A stretch of 49,016 nucleotides of DNA from positions 1-49,016 of the forward strand of contig JASANZ010002121.1 in the NCBI GenBank assembly GCA_030849805.1, read 5' to 3'. Origin of the DNA: Sergeia podlipaevii (taxonomy: Eukaryota; Euglenozoa; Kinetoplastea; Trypanosomatida; Trypanosomatidae). Below, piece after piece: positions 26,917-36,550 of the stretch. Made by a program: the position numbers and the translations under genes. Under the pieces are notes generated by a model, which made no database searches, was not told the DNA's origin, and saw nothing but the letters and a program-made list of their open reading frames with translations. How positions within the stretch are numbered: position 1 is the first letter of the stretch; every line of letters starts with the position of its first letter.

Positions 26917-27838
26917 TAAGTAAGTAAACCCGTTTGATACGTTTCCTTTTCTCCCTACATTCACCCTTTTTTTTTTGTGTGTGTGTTGTAGAAGCAAACA
27001 AAACAGAAATACCGCACCAGAAGATTTTAGCTAAAGTAACAAATTGCATATAAATAAATAGATATTATACACCTCGAATGATCAACGGAGGTATTTGCAA
27101 CTCCCATCAGTCATTCACCTAAGAGAGCAACATGCCAAAAGATGTATGGTACAAAACTCGTCATTCTATATAAACGGAGTGTATGTAAAGTGAAGAAGAA
27201 TAATAATAATATATATTGTTTTAAATATCTAATATAAATTAAATACCCTAATCAGTCTTTCAAAGAAAGAATATATATATATAACATGTACAAATATCAT
27301 TCTCACTGTTCCGTTTTCATTACGGATGCAGACATGCACATATCAACAATGAAATGGCCTGTTACCCTCTTGTCGCTCCTCTTGCGAGACAATTCAATTT
27401 GCCGTCTATTTTTTTTCATCCAAATTGGTACTGGTACAAGAAGGCGTAACAAGACCGCAGAAGGAAACACACAGTAGCACATCTCTATCTTCCTTCGCTG
27501 CCACCATACATGTGTATGCACGTCTGCTTGTACATGTGTAGCTGGACAACGTCCCTTGCTGCCTCTAGTGCGTTCTACGGTATCGTCCGCTGTACTATTG
27601 TATACAAGAGCATAGACTATTTGAAATCATACAGAACGAAACGGTACTCCCCTTCTTTGGAAAAAAAAAAAACGTTTTTGGTTTGCCTCTCATATTGCAG
27701 CACACAATGCACGTGCATGTGGCGACCAACAGCAAAGGATAGAGATCATGTCTGTTCATCAACTGTCAACCGCTACTGCTTTTCTAGCTTTTCAATATTC
27801 CACACTCGCACCATCAAGCGATGCTGATGGACCAGATG

Positions 27839-28429
27839 TCATTGTAGCTGTCTTGCTCGCCGCAGCACAAAGACAGTAGCAGTGGCAATTCCCACTACTA
27901 CCGCCGCTATAGATACAACGCGCGTCAAGTGACTCGATCTTCCCTCGTTAAATTTATATTTCGCCGCAGCCGCCTCCGGGTAGGCCGGCACTACGTACCG
28001 ATGAGCCGGGGAGTCACTCACCACGCATCCAAAGTCGTACGTTTGAACTCCACCTCGTTGGAAAAAAGGCTTGCATACAGGCTTCTCGTGCTCCTTGTGC
28101 TTCATCACCTCACTGGCCTCTTCATGAGAAAGATGAACGTACTCAACGCGGATTGTCGAAAGCTTCCCGGCAATGGCGACACTTGGGCTGGCGTAAATAG
28201 ATATGGTATCCTGGTACGATGGGTGTGGGCTGTTGCTGGCATCACGCCCAAGAAAGCCATAAATTTTAGAAAACAAAATAGAGGCCTCCTTCACACGCAA
28301 ACGATAAAGAACGTAGCACGGGGCTGGCAGTGCTGTATTGAGAATAACCTTGAAAGTGCCAACTAGCCGATTGTCGGAAGGATGAAGAGTAAGCTGGTCC
28401 TTACTTGGGCCTGCAACTGACAAGGACAT
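27839..28429 (-). CDS. Tail-anchored MSP-domain (VAP-like) protein
   Basis: The product is 196 residues from an ATG at 28429. Residues 11-98 look like a divergent major-sperm-protein immunoglobulin-like fold: LTLHPSDNRLVGTFKVILNTA, a Tyr-rich YVLYRLRVKEA strand, and TIRVEYVHLSHEE at the end. The usual FFAT-binding basic signature is not obvious. A linker (100-168) leads to a single C-terminal membrane helix at about 170-189 followed by RRARQLQ, the topology of VAP proteins at the ER. VAPs recruit FFAT-motif lipid-transfer proteins to membrane contact sites. The fold assignment is moderate; the tail anchor is directly visible. Confidence 0.7.
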   Translation of the reverse strand: MSLSVAGPSKDQLTLHPSDNRLVGTFKVILNTALPAPCYVLYRLRVKEASILFSKIYGFLGRDASNSPHPSYQDTISIYASPSVAIAGKLSTIRVEYVHLSHEEASEVMKHKEHEKPVCKPFFQRGGVQTYDFGCVVSDSPAHRYVVPAYPEAAAAKYKFNEGRSSHLTRVVSIAAVVVGIATATVFVLRRARQLQ

Positions 28430-29083
28430 TGACGCTAATGATGTTTTCCAGTGTACTTTTTTTCTTTTAAAAGAGTGAAGCTAGATGGTACAACTATATA
28501 CGGAAGCGGAAATGAAAATATATATCTTGTGTGTGTGTGTGTGTGTGTATGTAGAAGTGCGCAAGATAATAGTAATAATAATAATAGTAAGCGCACAGTA
28601 GCTACTGCTATAACACCATGTAATGCTGGACTGCTAGTCAGCTAAAGCAAGATAATAATAATAGTTATAATAGTAATAATAATAATAATAAGTTAAAAAA
28701 GAGAAAGAGGACAAGAAAGGCTTACTTCTTGCTAAAGGTCAACTACAAGAACAACATAAAAATAATTGTATTTTGAAGAAACGCACGTACATGATATCAA
28801 AAGGATGGCAATGAACTTCTTCTTTAACTTTCTCCTTTTTCATGACGCAGAAAACACGTAAGTTTAGGAGAATAGTTTGCGTTATCACAAAGCAACAACC
28901 CACAGGAGGAACCTCGTCGGGCCATAACGCATACACACGTGCAAGCAGCTACGTCTAAAGGTGTAGAGAAGCATTACAAGGGCGTACACACACGTAGAAG
29001 CATTACTACTGCTAGCCCGCTACTCTCATCACGCCCTCCCTCTGCAGGCACTCATACCTCCACCCATTAGCGAGATGCAACAT
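28430..29083. other. Intergenic spacer with simple repeats
   Basis: Contains (TG)n at 28529-28548 and imperfect (TAA)n/(TAG)n at 28570-28588 and 28651-28690. The remainder, to 29083, is 3' flank of the longin gene. No gene seen. Confidence 0.6.
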
Positions 29084-29821
29084 TCATGAAAGCGCTAGGT
29101 TCTTCAGCATCCCTATCAAAAACCATAAAGTGAGCAGAGCCATCACCACCGTAACACAGACAACGGTTACAACAGCCTTATTCTTTTCAGTGTATCGCAT
29201 AATATTGGCAAGCAGATGCGGATCCTTCAGCATATCCAGCAGGTCCTTCGCAGATTTACCCCCACCACCGCCACGACTGCCTTGACCGCCACTAGGGAAG
29301 AAAGAGGAGCCCCCAATAGAAGATGAGCTAATTCGTGTTCCATGAAGCTCAAAATCTTTTAACGGAATTTTCATCGGCGGAAGAGCGCCACCTCGGCTTT
29401 CAAATGCAGCAGCACGTGAGGCTGTCCCTGCAGCAAACGCCTTCTTTGTTTTCTGCAGATACAAATCAAATTTAATAAAGCAATACGGACGTGAGGCAGC
29501 CGCCAGTTTGTCCTGGTACTGTTGATGAAACTCTCTCAGTATTTCATCTAGGTACGCGAATGCAATATTGTTGGAGCTCACAGAATCACACACGGTCGCA
29601 GCCACCACACCACCAGACACAGCCACGTGAAATGCGTACGGAGCCGCAATCACGGTGAACTGAGCGGGGGTGGGCTGATGCTGTGCGTACTCCTCAGCAA
29701 CACGCCGGCAAACGTTCTTCGTCAGCACCTTCGGTTCCTCGGAATGACAAAGCGAACTATCTGTATCAGCGACCAAGGCAAGGCCATCGTACTGCCTACA
29801 CAATAAAGTAAAGTGAAACAT
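29084..29821 (-). CDS. Sec22-like longin-domain membrane protein without a SNARE motif
   Basis: The product is 245 residues from the ATG at 29821 (MFHFTLLCRQYDGLALVADTD). Residues 1-125 form a longin domain of the Sec22 type: DGLALVADTD, a YAFHVAVSGGVVAATVCD strand pair, AFAYLDEILREFHQQY, and the Sec22 signature RPYCFIKFDLYLQKTKKAF. Where Sec22 has its R-SNARE coiled coil with a zero-layer Arg, this protein has a Gly/Ser-rich linker (about 150-190, with RGGGGGK) and a short helix. A single C-terminal membrane helix lies at about 216-239. It resembles SNARE-less Sec22 relatives such as SEC22C, so a regulatory or cargo role at the ER/Golgi is more likely than fusion. The tail is luminal and short. 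Confidence 0.88.
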   Translation of the reverse strand: MFHFTLLCRQYDGLALVADTDSSLCHSEEPKVLTKNVCRRVAEEYAQHQPTPAQFTVIAAPYAFHVAVSGGVVAATVCDSVSSNNIAFAYLDEILREFHQQYQDKLAAASRPYCFIKFDLYLQKTKKAFAAGTASRAAAFESRGGALPPMKIPLKDFELHGTRISSSSIGGSSFFPSGGQGSRGGGGGKSAKDLLDMLKDPHLLANIMRYTEKNKAVVTVVCVTVVMALLTLWFLIGMLKNLALS

Positions 29822-31019
29822 GTGGCAGACACTGGTGCCCACCACTCGCAAAGTCAGGATCTTTTCTCAACTGGAATCTATAAAAGTAAAAAGTGATCAA
29901 CCGTCAAGCCAAAAGGAAAAAAAAAGGAAAGCTGAAGCCTACACGGCTGTAAGATGAAGCAACAAAAATGACAACAATCACAAGGCAAAAAAAAAAAAGA
30001 GGGAAAGGGAAAAGAAAAAATAGAGGCCAAAAAAAAAAAAGCGCAACGCGAAATAAAAGGAAATCACTCCTGTACGAAAAACAAACGTTTTCTCTGTTTA
30101 GCCAATAATAACAAAAAAAAAAATATATATATAAAATACAGAATGTATTGGTTTGAAAATAGTGGAAGTGATGCGCACACAAAAAAATAAACAGATTTAT
30201 AGAGAGAGACACTATTCTTATATATCTTTACACACGCCGCGGCGGCAGAGCGAGCACCCACACACAACAACTCACACGCCACCGCAATCATAGCATTTTG
30301 TAATAAGCACCTTTGTGACGCCACGCACACGCACGCGCGCACGTGTGGGTCACAGTGGCTGCTGTAAAAAAAAAACAAAAAAAGAAGAAGTGACAAATAT
30401 AAAAAAAAGAGAAACGGGAGGTAAAACCACACGAAAGAAAAAAATTGAAAAAAGTAGGGAAGGGAGATAACACGTAAGCACGCATACACAAACACACACA
30501 CATACATGTGTATGTAACCACAAAGCATATAGTTAGTGGAGCTATTGAGCCTGGCTCAAGACACCGCATACCACAAGCGAACAAGCTGTGAGCGCGACAA
30601 ACAACAACAAAACGCACGCGCACACGTATTTATGCATATATCAACACACCGCGAGGCACTCAGAAGAAGCGGTGGCATGCGATCTTCATGCAGTACAGCG
30701 GCAGCAGCCCCAGGCAGCTTCACCTCCCGCGTTAAGTATGATTCACACCGTAGCCACGAACATCTACAGGGCCTCCATAGGTTTCTCGTTTTATGATGTT
30801 TCGCCAGTGCGCATTTTGAACTTTTGATTTTGATAATTCTCTCTTGCTTCCAGGAATGTAGTTAAATAATAATAACTTGTGTTTTCATCGGTAACTCTAC
30901 TCTGGTCACGCACACCACCAACGATGGCGACTGGCAAAAACAAAAAAGTAAAATAAAAGAAAAAAGAGGAAAAAAAAAATACTACTAACTAAAAATGTGA
31001 CAGGAATTTGCCCTGCTGT
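29822..31019. other. Intergenic spacer
   Basis: About 1.2 kb with strong purine bias on the plus strand at 29910-30130, (TA)n near 30123-30132, and (CA)n near 30491-30506. The GC-richer patch 30240-30360 and 30540-30790 gives only short ORFs with no recognisable product. No RNA gene recognised. Confidence 0.55.
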
Positions 31020-31787
31020 TTACTTGGGGTCACCAATGCGCTTCAACGCGTCAACAATGAGGCCCCAAAACTTCCCGTGGTCAAGCTTCACAGCAACCTG
31101 CGTGCGGCAGTCGGGACCGGGAGGTGAGCGAAAGTCGGCAACAGTCATACCAACAGTCAGCTTGCCGGTCAGCTCAATGTCAACAGGAACGCGCTGCGTC
31201 GTCATCACAGACTGGTCGATCACGTACGCCACAGCGCACGGGTCGTGCACAGGCGGGAACTCGAACCCCTGCTCGCGCTTGTACTGTGTCGCAAAGAACC
31301 GCAGCAGTTCCACAACAAAGCGGGCGGGCTTCGTGCCAACAGCAGCAACTTGCTCCACCACAGCGGGCGTCGCAAGCGCCTGGTGCGTCTGGTCGAGCCC
31401 AACCATCGTCAGCGACCACCCAGCGTTGAACACAATGTGCGCGGCCTCGGGGTCAATCTTGATGTTGAACTCAGCAACGGGACTCCAGTTGCCGGTGTGG
31501 TAGCCGCCGCCCATCAGCACAACCTCCTGCACGCGGTCGATGATGCGCGGCTCAAGGCGCGCCGCCATCGCAATGTTAGTTAGTCCGCCGGTGGGCACAA
31601 TCGTCACCGTCTTGGGCTCGTGCGACATGATCAGGTCAATGATCAGCTGCACCGCGTGGCGCTTATCAAGTGGGATCGACGANGTCGTCACGGCAAGCAG
31701 CTCAATGTTCGGGTTGCCGTGGGCAAGCAGAATGGCTACGGCGTCATCGAGGCCGGGGTCGCAGTCGAGGATGATCTTGCGGGCCAT
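31020..31787 (-). CDS. IUNH: Inosine-uridine nucleoside hydrolase, internally incomplete at an assembly gap
   Basis: The product is 255 residues as read, from the ATG at 31787 ([26 protein letters not shown]). The enzyme cleaves purine and pyrimidine ribonucleosides for base salvage. Asp10, Asp14 and Asp15 of the calcium/ribose site, [32 protein letters not shown] and [12 protein letters not shown] (His-Asp) are present. After ELLAVT, about 60 residues expected from the Crithidia enzyme (about 315 residues) are missing. The jump falls exactly at an undetermined base (31683) and removes the equivalents of Asn39 and the HIHG loop. I read this as a mis-sized assembly gap rather than a real deletion, as the rest of the gene is intact and in frame. 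Codon use is markedly GC-rich at third positions compared with neighbours, as for a highly expressed gene. Confidence 0.93.
   Translation of the reverse strand: MARKIILDCDPGLDDAVAILLAHGNPNIELLAVTXSSIPLDKRHAVQLIIDLIMSHEPKTVTIVPTGGLTNIAMAARLEPRIIDRVQEVVLMGGGYHTGNWSPVAEFNIKIDPEAAHIVFNAGWSLTMVGLDQTHQALATPAVVEQVAAVGTKPARFVVELLRFFATQYKREQGFEFPPVHDPCAVAYVIDQSVMTTQRVPVDIELTGKLTVGMTVADFRSPPGPDCRTQVAVKLDHGKFWGLIVDALKRIGDPK
31683..31683. other. Undetermined base marking a probable collapsed gap
   Basis: The only N in the window. It lies at the point where the nucleoside hydrolase loses about 60 conserved residues. Confidence 0.9.
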
Positions 31788-32880
31788 TGTGGATGTGGAT
31801 GTGGGGGTGACGGATGTTGTTGTAGAATGAAGATAGATCACTAGTAGTGGGGAACTAGTTAGCGTATACAATACAATACAGTGAGGAAGTTATGGAGTGA
31901 AAACGGAACAATTGTTAAATGCAGCATCAAAAACAGTAACGAAATAAGAATGTACTTTTCTTGGTGCTAGGGAGAAAGTATTAGGTCTAAAGTGTAAGTA
32001 GTTTATGAGTGTGTTGTATGCTGTTTGGCAGATAGTGCTACAGACGTCTCATTGTTTTGAACTTTCTTTTTGGTTACCGTGTTGATGATTGTACTTATAT
32101 TTCTCGTATGTAGTTCCCGTGGAGAGTCAGCATCTCCCTCTGTGGTGAATTGGATTATCAGTCCCAAATGATGTCCTGCTGGTTGATGCGAGTCAGAGAT
32201 GCGTTTTGGTTGTGCATGTAAGTAGTTATACAATGCATTCATGCATTATAGCAAATAATAGATGTGTTGATGGGTCGCTAGATGCTCACATAGGGTTTGT
32301 TGTTGTTCTGAAGTGAGAATGCACTCTAAGTAGCCACTGTAAATAGATTCTTTTTTTTTCCCTCAATTGTCAACCGTGAAGCGGGAGGCGGGGGGTAAAG
32401 AAAGTAAAAAGAAAATAGGTGGACAGAGTGCGGTTATGAAATGGTGTATTCGTACTGCTTTTACTGTATACTATTTTCTTTTTCCTTTCTGAGTCCCTTC
32501 ACTTTCCTCTTTACTTTTGTCCCTCTGATATGATCGCAACGGATACGCGTCTAAGACAACTCACAACAGCATCGTCGGTAAAGAAAGCAGTTTGGTGTTC
32601 TCTATTCCGTTGATCTTTTTTTTTATTGTGTTTGTTTTCATTTTTTTTTTTTTAAAGAAAGAGGAGCGTTCCTGTGAGAAAGAAGGGAAGAGAGAGGTCT
32701 TCCCTGGTGCATCATCAAGCTAGACGGGTGTACCTTAGATACTCGCTTCGTTGGTGATCGCCGCCATCGTGCGGCATCGCAGAGAGAAGAAGAGATAGAG
32801 AGATAGACTATTGCATGGGTGTTCTCTTTCGTCCTTGCCTCTCTCACCTTCTCCTTCCCTGTTCCATTCGATAATATCCC
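31788..32880. other. Intergenic spacer with reversed strand bias
   Basis: About 1.1 kb in which pyrimidine tracts lie on the plus strand (32350-32363, 32470-32526, T13 at 32641-32653), opposite to most spacers in this array. ORFs on both strands are 69-79 codons with no domain. No RNA gene recognised. Confidence 0.55.
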
Positions 32881-33363
32881 TTAACTCATGTAGGCAAACT
32901 GAATAAACTCTATGCGGGCCCTACACACAGGACATTCATTTCCTAAAATGCGACTAGCGCAAGGCCAGCACATGCAGAAGTGCTGACAAGGAGATGCGAG
33001 GGTATCCTTTCGGTTAGCCATACATATCACGCATTCCTCGGCATCAAAGGAGGCTTCCACAGGCTCATAGCTGGCGGGCGGTGCAACGTTTCGCCGCAAG
33101 CGCGAGAGTTGATAGGTATAGCGCATTGCCATGCCTCCAGCGATGACCACGCTTGCTGTTACTGCCAGCAGTCGCGCTCGACCTACAGAACGGGAGAGGT
33201 TTGGTCCTGCACCATTGTGAATGAGTGACTCTAGAGCGTCTTGCTGGGTACTGATGGTGACCTCGTGCTGCTCGATAAGATTCTGTTGCTCATAAACTTT
33301 CTTTGTGAGTCTCCAGGCCGCGATAACAAAGGGCACTACAGCAATGATTTCTAGTCCAGACAT
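32881..33363 (-). CDS. Membrane RING-finger E3 ligase-like protein
   Basis: The product is 160 residues from an ATG at 33363. Two hydrophobic segments (about 5-17 and 64-82) flank a helical linker (about 20-50). The C-terminus is a C3HC4 RING: C111-x2-C114, C126-x-H128, C132-x2-C135 and C144-x2-C147, in ECVICMANRKD...PCQHFCMCWPC...ECPVCRA. The arrangement (two membrane helices and a terminal RING with IEFIQFAY tail) resembles MUL1/MULAN and SP1-type ligases of mitochondrial or plastid outer membranes, shortened by loss of much of the BAM/GIDE region. A role in ubiquitin-dependent organelle quality control is inference. Confidence 0.9.
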   Translation of the reverse strand: MSGLEIIAVVPFVIAAWRLTKKVYEQQNLIEQHEVTISTQQDALESLIHNGAGPNLSRSVGRARLLAVTASVVIAGGMAMRYTYQLSRLRRNVAPPASYEPVEASFDAEECVICMANRKDTLASPCQHFCMCWPCASRILGNECPVCRARIEFIQFAYMS

Positions 33364-34502
33364 GTTGGTCGCTATGTCAAGAAGCGCTCCACTGAAAAAT
33401 AAAGTTTATTTTTTTCGGTAAAGCTTCTTTAAAAAAAAAAAAAAAACTTTCGCACTGTTTACTTCTCTTTCGCTATATATATATATATATTCTTTGTGGA
33501 AAGAAATCTCGGCAGAGGACCAAGTGCAGGAGGACGTAAGTGAAATTGATCTTTATAAAGAGAAAATGATATACAGATACTAAGAAAGAGAAGAAAGAAA
33601 GAAAAAAAAAAGCAAACTCGAGTGCGTCCTTTGCGATAAAATGGTAATTGGCAAAGAGATCTCGTTACACTACGTGGCAGTAGTGAATAAGCGCTCAGAA
33701 CAGCTGTACTGCGCACAATGAGGGAGAGAACGAACAAAAAAAAAATGTGAGAGTTCTCTTACAAATAGCAAAAGAAAAGACTACAACCGACAAGTATTCT
33801 AAATATGTAGATCGCTAAAGTGGTAACTTTAGTAACAAAACCACTTGCACACTAAAAGGGCAAAATAAAGATAATAATGATATTACATGAGTGAGTGAGA
33901 AGAGAAGCAATGTAATAAGATGCCATGATGCTGTTTTTATTTGTGTAGCGCCATTATAAGTGGTGAACAAGGCCCTAAGGAGAAATATGCGCTGCACAAT
34001 CTTCTCTGAACTCATTAGACGAGTCACATTGACAAGGCACAATTATATTTTTTTTGATTTTGCATCTTTATTTATGACAACAGAAAACATCCTTTGTGCC
34101 TTTTTTTCTTCTTTCTTTGGAGTTAGTTGGCTTATCTGCAGAGACAAGCAGGGTTTACGATAAACACACGCTGAGAGAGAGAGGGAGAGAAGACGCCTTC
34201 TATTTGTGTTGACTCGTGCTCATGCACTGGCACTCCGGAGTACCTACTCACACACACGTGCATTATATATATAGCACACACACATATCAATTTCAAATAA
34301 AGCTTTTGACGTAACGACTCGCATAGACTTCACTTTTTGGGTAAACAACAACAACAACAACAACACCAACAAAAAGACACACGTCGTGAGCAGGTAACAA
34401 AGCCGCCTTTGCGACAATGACAAGAGAAAAAAAAAGTTCTTGCAATAATAATAATAATAGGGCCTCAGACTATAATAAGCTGACAAGATCAGCGGGTCAG
34501 CT
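33364..34502. other. Intergenic spacer
   Basis: Contains A15 at about 33430-33446 with a preceding CTTTA, (TA)n at 33475-33490, A-runs near 33603 and 33737, (CAA)n at 34346-34366, and (AATA)n near 34445-34460. No gene seen. Confidence 0.6.
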
Positions 34503-36194
34503 CTAGAAACCACGGCCGCCGCGTGCCTTACCATCTGTGAGGCTGAAGCCCTGCCACATCACCATCGTGAAGGTCGGATCGTCCTCCACCGCAGCTGAAA
34601 TCATGTGCCAGAAGAAGGCAAATATGTCGTACGTGAGCTGATCATCACCAAGCTCATCAATAAATGTGGCAAACGCCTGACGCCAGTCCACAGCATTCTT
34701 ACGTAGTGCAACACCCTCTACTCGGCTAGGGCAGAACCGCTCCATAACAAGCCCTGCACTCACGCCTTCTGCACTGTCCCCGCCGAGACGGTCGTACAGC
34801 TTCCGCACCACCGCCTCTCGACCTGAAGGTGCTGGCAGACAAAGTGCCATGAGAAGATCCACACGAGTTGGGGCACGCAGACGCAGCCATTCCAGCTCGA
34901 TATCGGCAACACCAGCGGCACCACCAGGTACCCCACACTCCCTAAGAGCTGCAACATACGACCTCAGCGGCACACAATGCGTGCCCCACTGCTCTAGGCG
35001 AGTGTAGAGGCGCACAAAGATGAGCTGATCCCCTTTGCGGCGTAGAAGCACCTTGCACGCGTCCTGGATGAGGCCAAGCAAAGAGAGCCGTACAGGAGGA
35101 AAAAACCTACGAAACATCAACGCTACTGCACGCACCAACACACCCGCGCCATGTGCGTCTTCGTTTAGAAACCCAAACAATGAGTGTGTCTCCTCCTCAG
35201 TAAAGCCAGTAAAGAGGCGACTGCAGAGACGAGAAAACTGATCTACACTAATAGCCGTCGTGTAGCTCTCTAGCATGGTCAAGTCGTCCATCTCAGTAGA
35301 ATGCATCACAATACCAGTCTCCTGCAAAGCGTCCAATAGCGCCATAGAGCCTGTCGATGTGCTCCTACCATCCTCTGGGGCTACTGCGGTGGCCTCAGCA
35401 AACCTTCCCGCTAAGAGTGGGTACTCCGCATGTGGTGGCATGGGGTCAGAGAATAAAAGGCCATGCAAGACTGGCAGGCTCAGCGTAGAGGCACTAGAGC
35501 TGCCGTTGCCGCTAACGTCTTCGCGCGCACAGTACTGAAGAAGCAGGTCCGACTCAGAGCTACTCAGCCCACATGCAGGAGACACAAGAAAGCCATGCGC
35601 CTCCGATTCTGTCACTGGAGGTGCACGAGGATTGCTCAGCACATCTACCACGTGTTCCTCAAAGCCACTCATGCAGTCAGACTTAAAAATAGAACGCCGC
35701 GCCAGGCGCACAATGGTGAACATTTGCCACGTGCTGTATGGGACCATCTCCCTCAGCATCATAAACACATCGGCCACCTCCACCACATTCGCCACCCCCG
35801 AATGGGATGCATATTTGTCCCGTGACCTGGACAAGGCACCGAAAACACTACTATTATCGCCACTCCTTCCTTGCGCTAGGCCGGCCTCTGTGTCCCCCAT
35901 GGAGCCTGGAAGCGGGAGGCACGCAAGCAACACCTTCAGCTCGCGGTCAGCAAGCACAGTGCTAGGAAAAGCCGGTCTTATGCGCACATAGAGCTCGTTC
36001 AACGACACAGGGCCCTCACCTTTACCATTGGCACACTTCTTTACGCACTTGGAGTCGATCAGTTCAAAGGAGTTTAGGAAGTGAGGAATGCCTTGCGCGT
36101 CTCGGCGTACAATGCACTGGCTGCTCTTCTTATAAAGCCGCAACAGCTGCAGCGGGTTTCGCAACCACGACTCATCCGTTGCATCCAATTCCAT
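34503..36194 (-). CDS. Calcyphosin-like (degenerate EF-hand) protein
   Basis: The product is 563 residues from the ATG at 36194 (MELDATDESWLRNPLQLLRL). The upstream open frame is Phe/Leu-rich, lacks coding character and is not included. The chain is helical with repeated EF-hand-sized blocks, for example EEETHSLFGFLNEDAHGAGVLVRAVALMF near 340 and VRKLYDRLGGDSAEGVSAGLVMERF near 455. The final block, FATFIDELGDDQLTYDIFAFFWHMISAAVEDDPTFTMVMWQGFSL, has the closing pattern of calcyphosin and related proteins (f-x-x-y-y-x-x-i-s-x-x-v-x-d-D-x-x-F). The loops lack complete calcium ligands. An axonemal location is common for such proteins and is only a guess here. It ends RGGRGF. Confidence 0.85.
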   Translation of the reverse strand: MELDATDESWLRNPLQLLRLYKKSSQCIVRRDAQGIPHFLNSFELIDSKCVKKCANGKGEGPVSLNELYVRIRPAFPSTVLADRELKVLLACLPLPGSMGDTEAGLAQGRSGDNSSVFGALSRSRDKYASHSGVANVVEVADVFMMLREMVPYSTWQMFTIVRLARRSIFKSDCMSGFEEHVVDVLSNPRAPPVTESEAHGFLVSPACGLSSSESDLLLQYCAREDVSGNGSSSASTLSLPVLHGLLFSDPMPPHAEYPLLAGRFAEATAVAPEDGRSTSTGSMALLDALQETGIVMHSTEMDDLTMLESYTTAISVDQFSRLCSRLFTGFTEEETHSLFGFLNEDAHGAGVLVRAVALMFRRFFPPVRLSLLGLIQDACKVLLRRKGDQLIFVRLYTRLEQWGTHCVPLRSYVAALRECGVPGGAAGVADIELEWLRLRAPTRVDLLMALCLPAPSGREAVVRKLYDRLGGDSAEGVSAGLVMERFCPSRVEGVALRKNAVDWRQAFATFIDELGDDQLTYDIFAFFWHMISAAVEDDPTFTMVMWQGFSLTDGKARGGRGF

Positions 36195-36550
36195 TAATAC
36201 AAAAAGAAAAACTAAATTAGAAATTATAGTAACAATAAATGAAAAGGCATTTGGGAAAGGGAAAAAAAGGAAGATAAAAACCGAGTCCCTCCCTCTGTGT
36301 GATCTAAAATAGAGTCGATGCGATGCACAACGCACAAAACAAAAACACACACACACAAAGTAAATACATAAAGATATCATCAGAAGAGCAAAGAAAATTA
36401 ATACATAGCCAGTGTGCTAGCCGCTTCAAACAGTCTTGCTACCTCTGCGGTGAGTTAAAATTATATATGTCTTCAAAAAAATTTAGAGCTACAATGAGTA
36501 AAAGAGAAAAAAAAAATACAAGTATACAAATTGAATGTCTGCATTCAACC
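36195..36550. other. Intergenic spacer
   Basis: Short AT-rich spacer with (CA)n near 36344-36357 and an A8 near 36509-36516. No gene seen. Confidence 0.6.

Larger units (their letters stand above)
26252..27838. other. Long intergenic spacer
   Basis: About 1.6 kb between the MSP-domain gene and the kinesin. It contains (TA)n at 26367-26385 and near 26699-26710 and 27271-27282, (TG)n near 26430-26443, a third copy of a shared motif (26906-26916) and A-runs. Positions 27280-27830 are GC-richer, but ORFs on either strand (up to 105 codons) have no domain or consistent codon character. Confidence 0.55.

Noticed and set aside
36195..36380. Hydrophobic N-terminal extension of the calcyphosin-like protein
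   Set aside because: It is Phe/Leu-rich translation of a pyrimidine-rich leader; the ATG at 36194 begins normal coding sequence.
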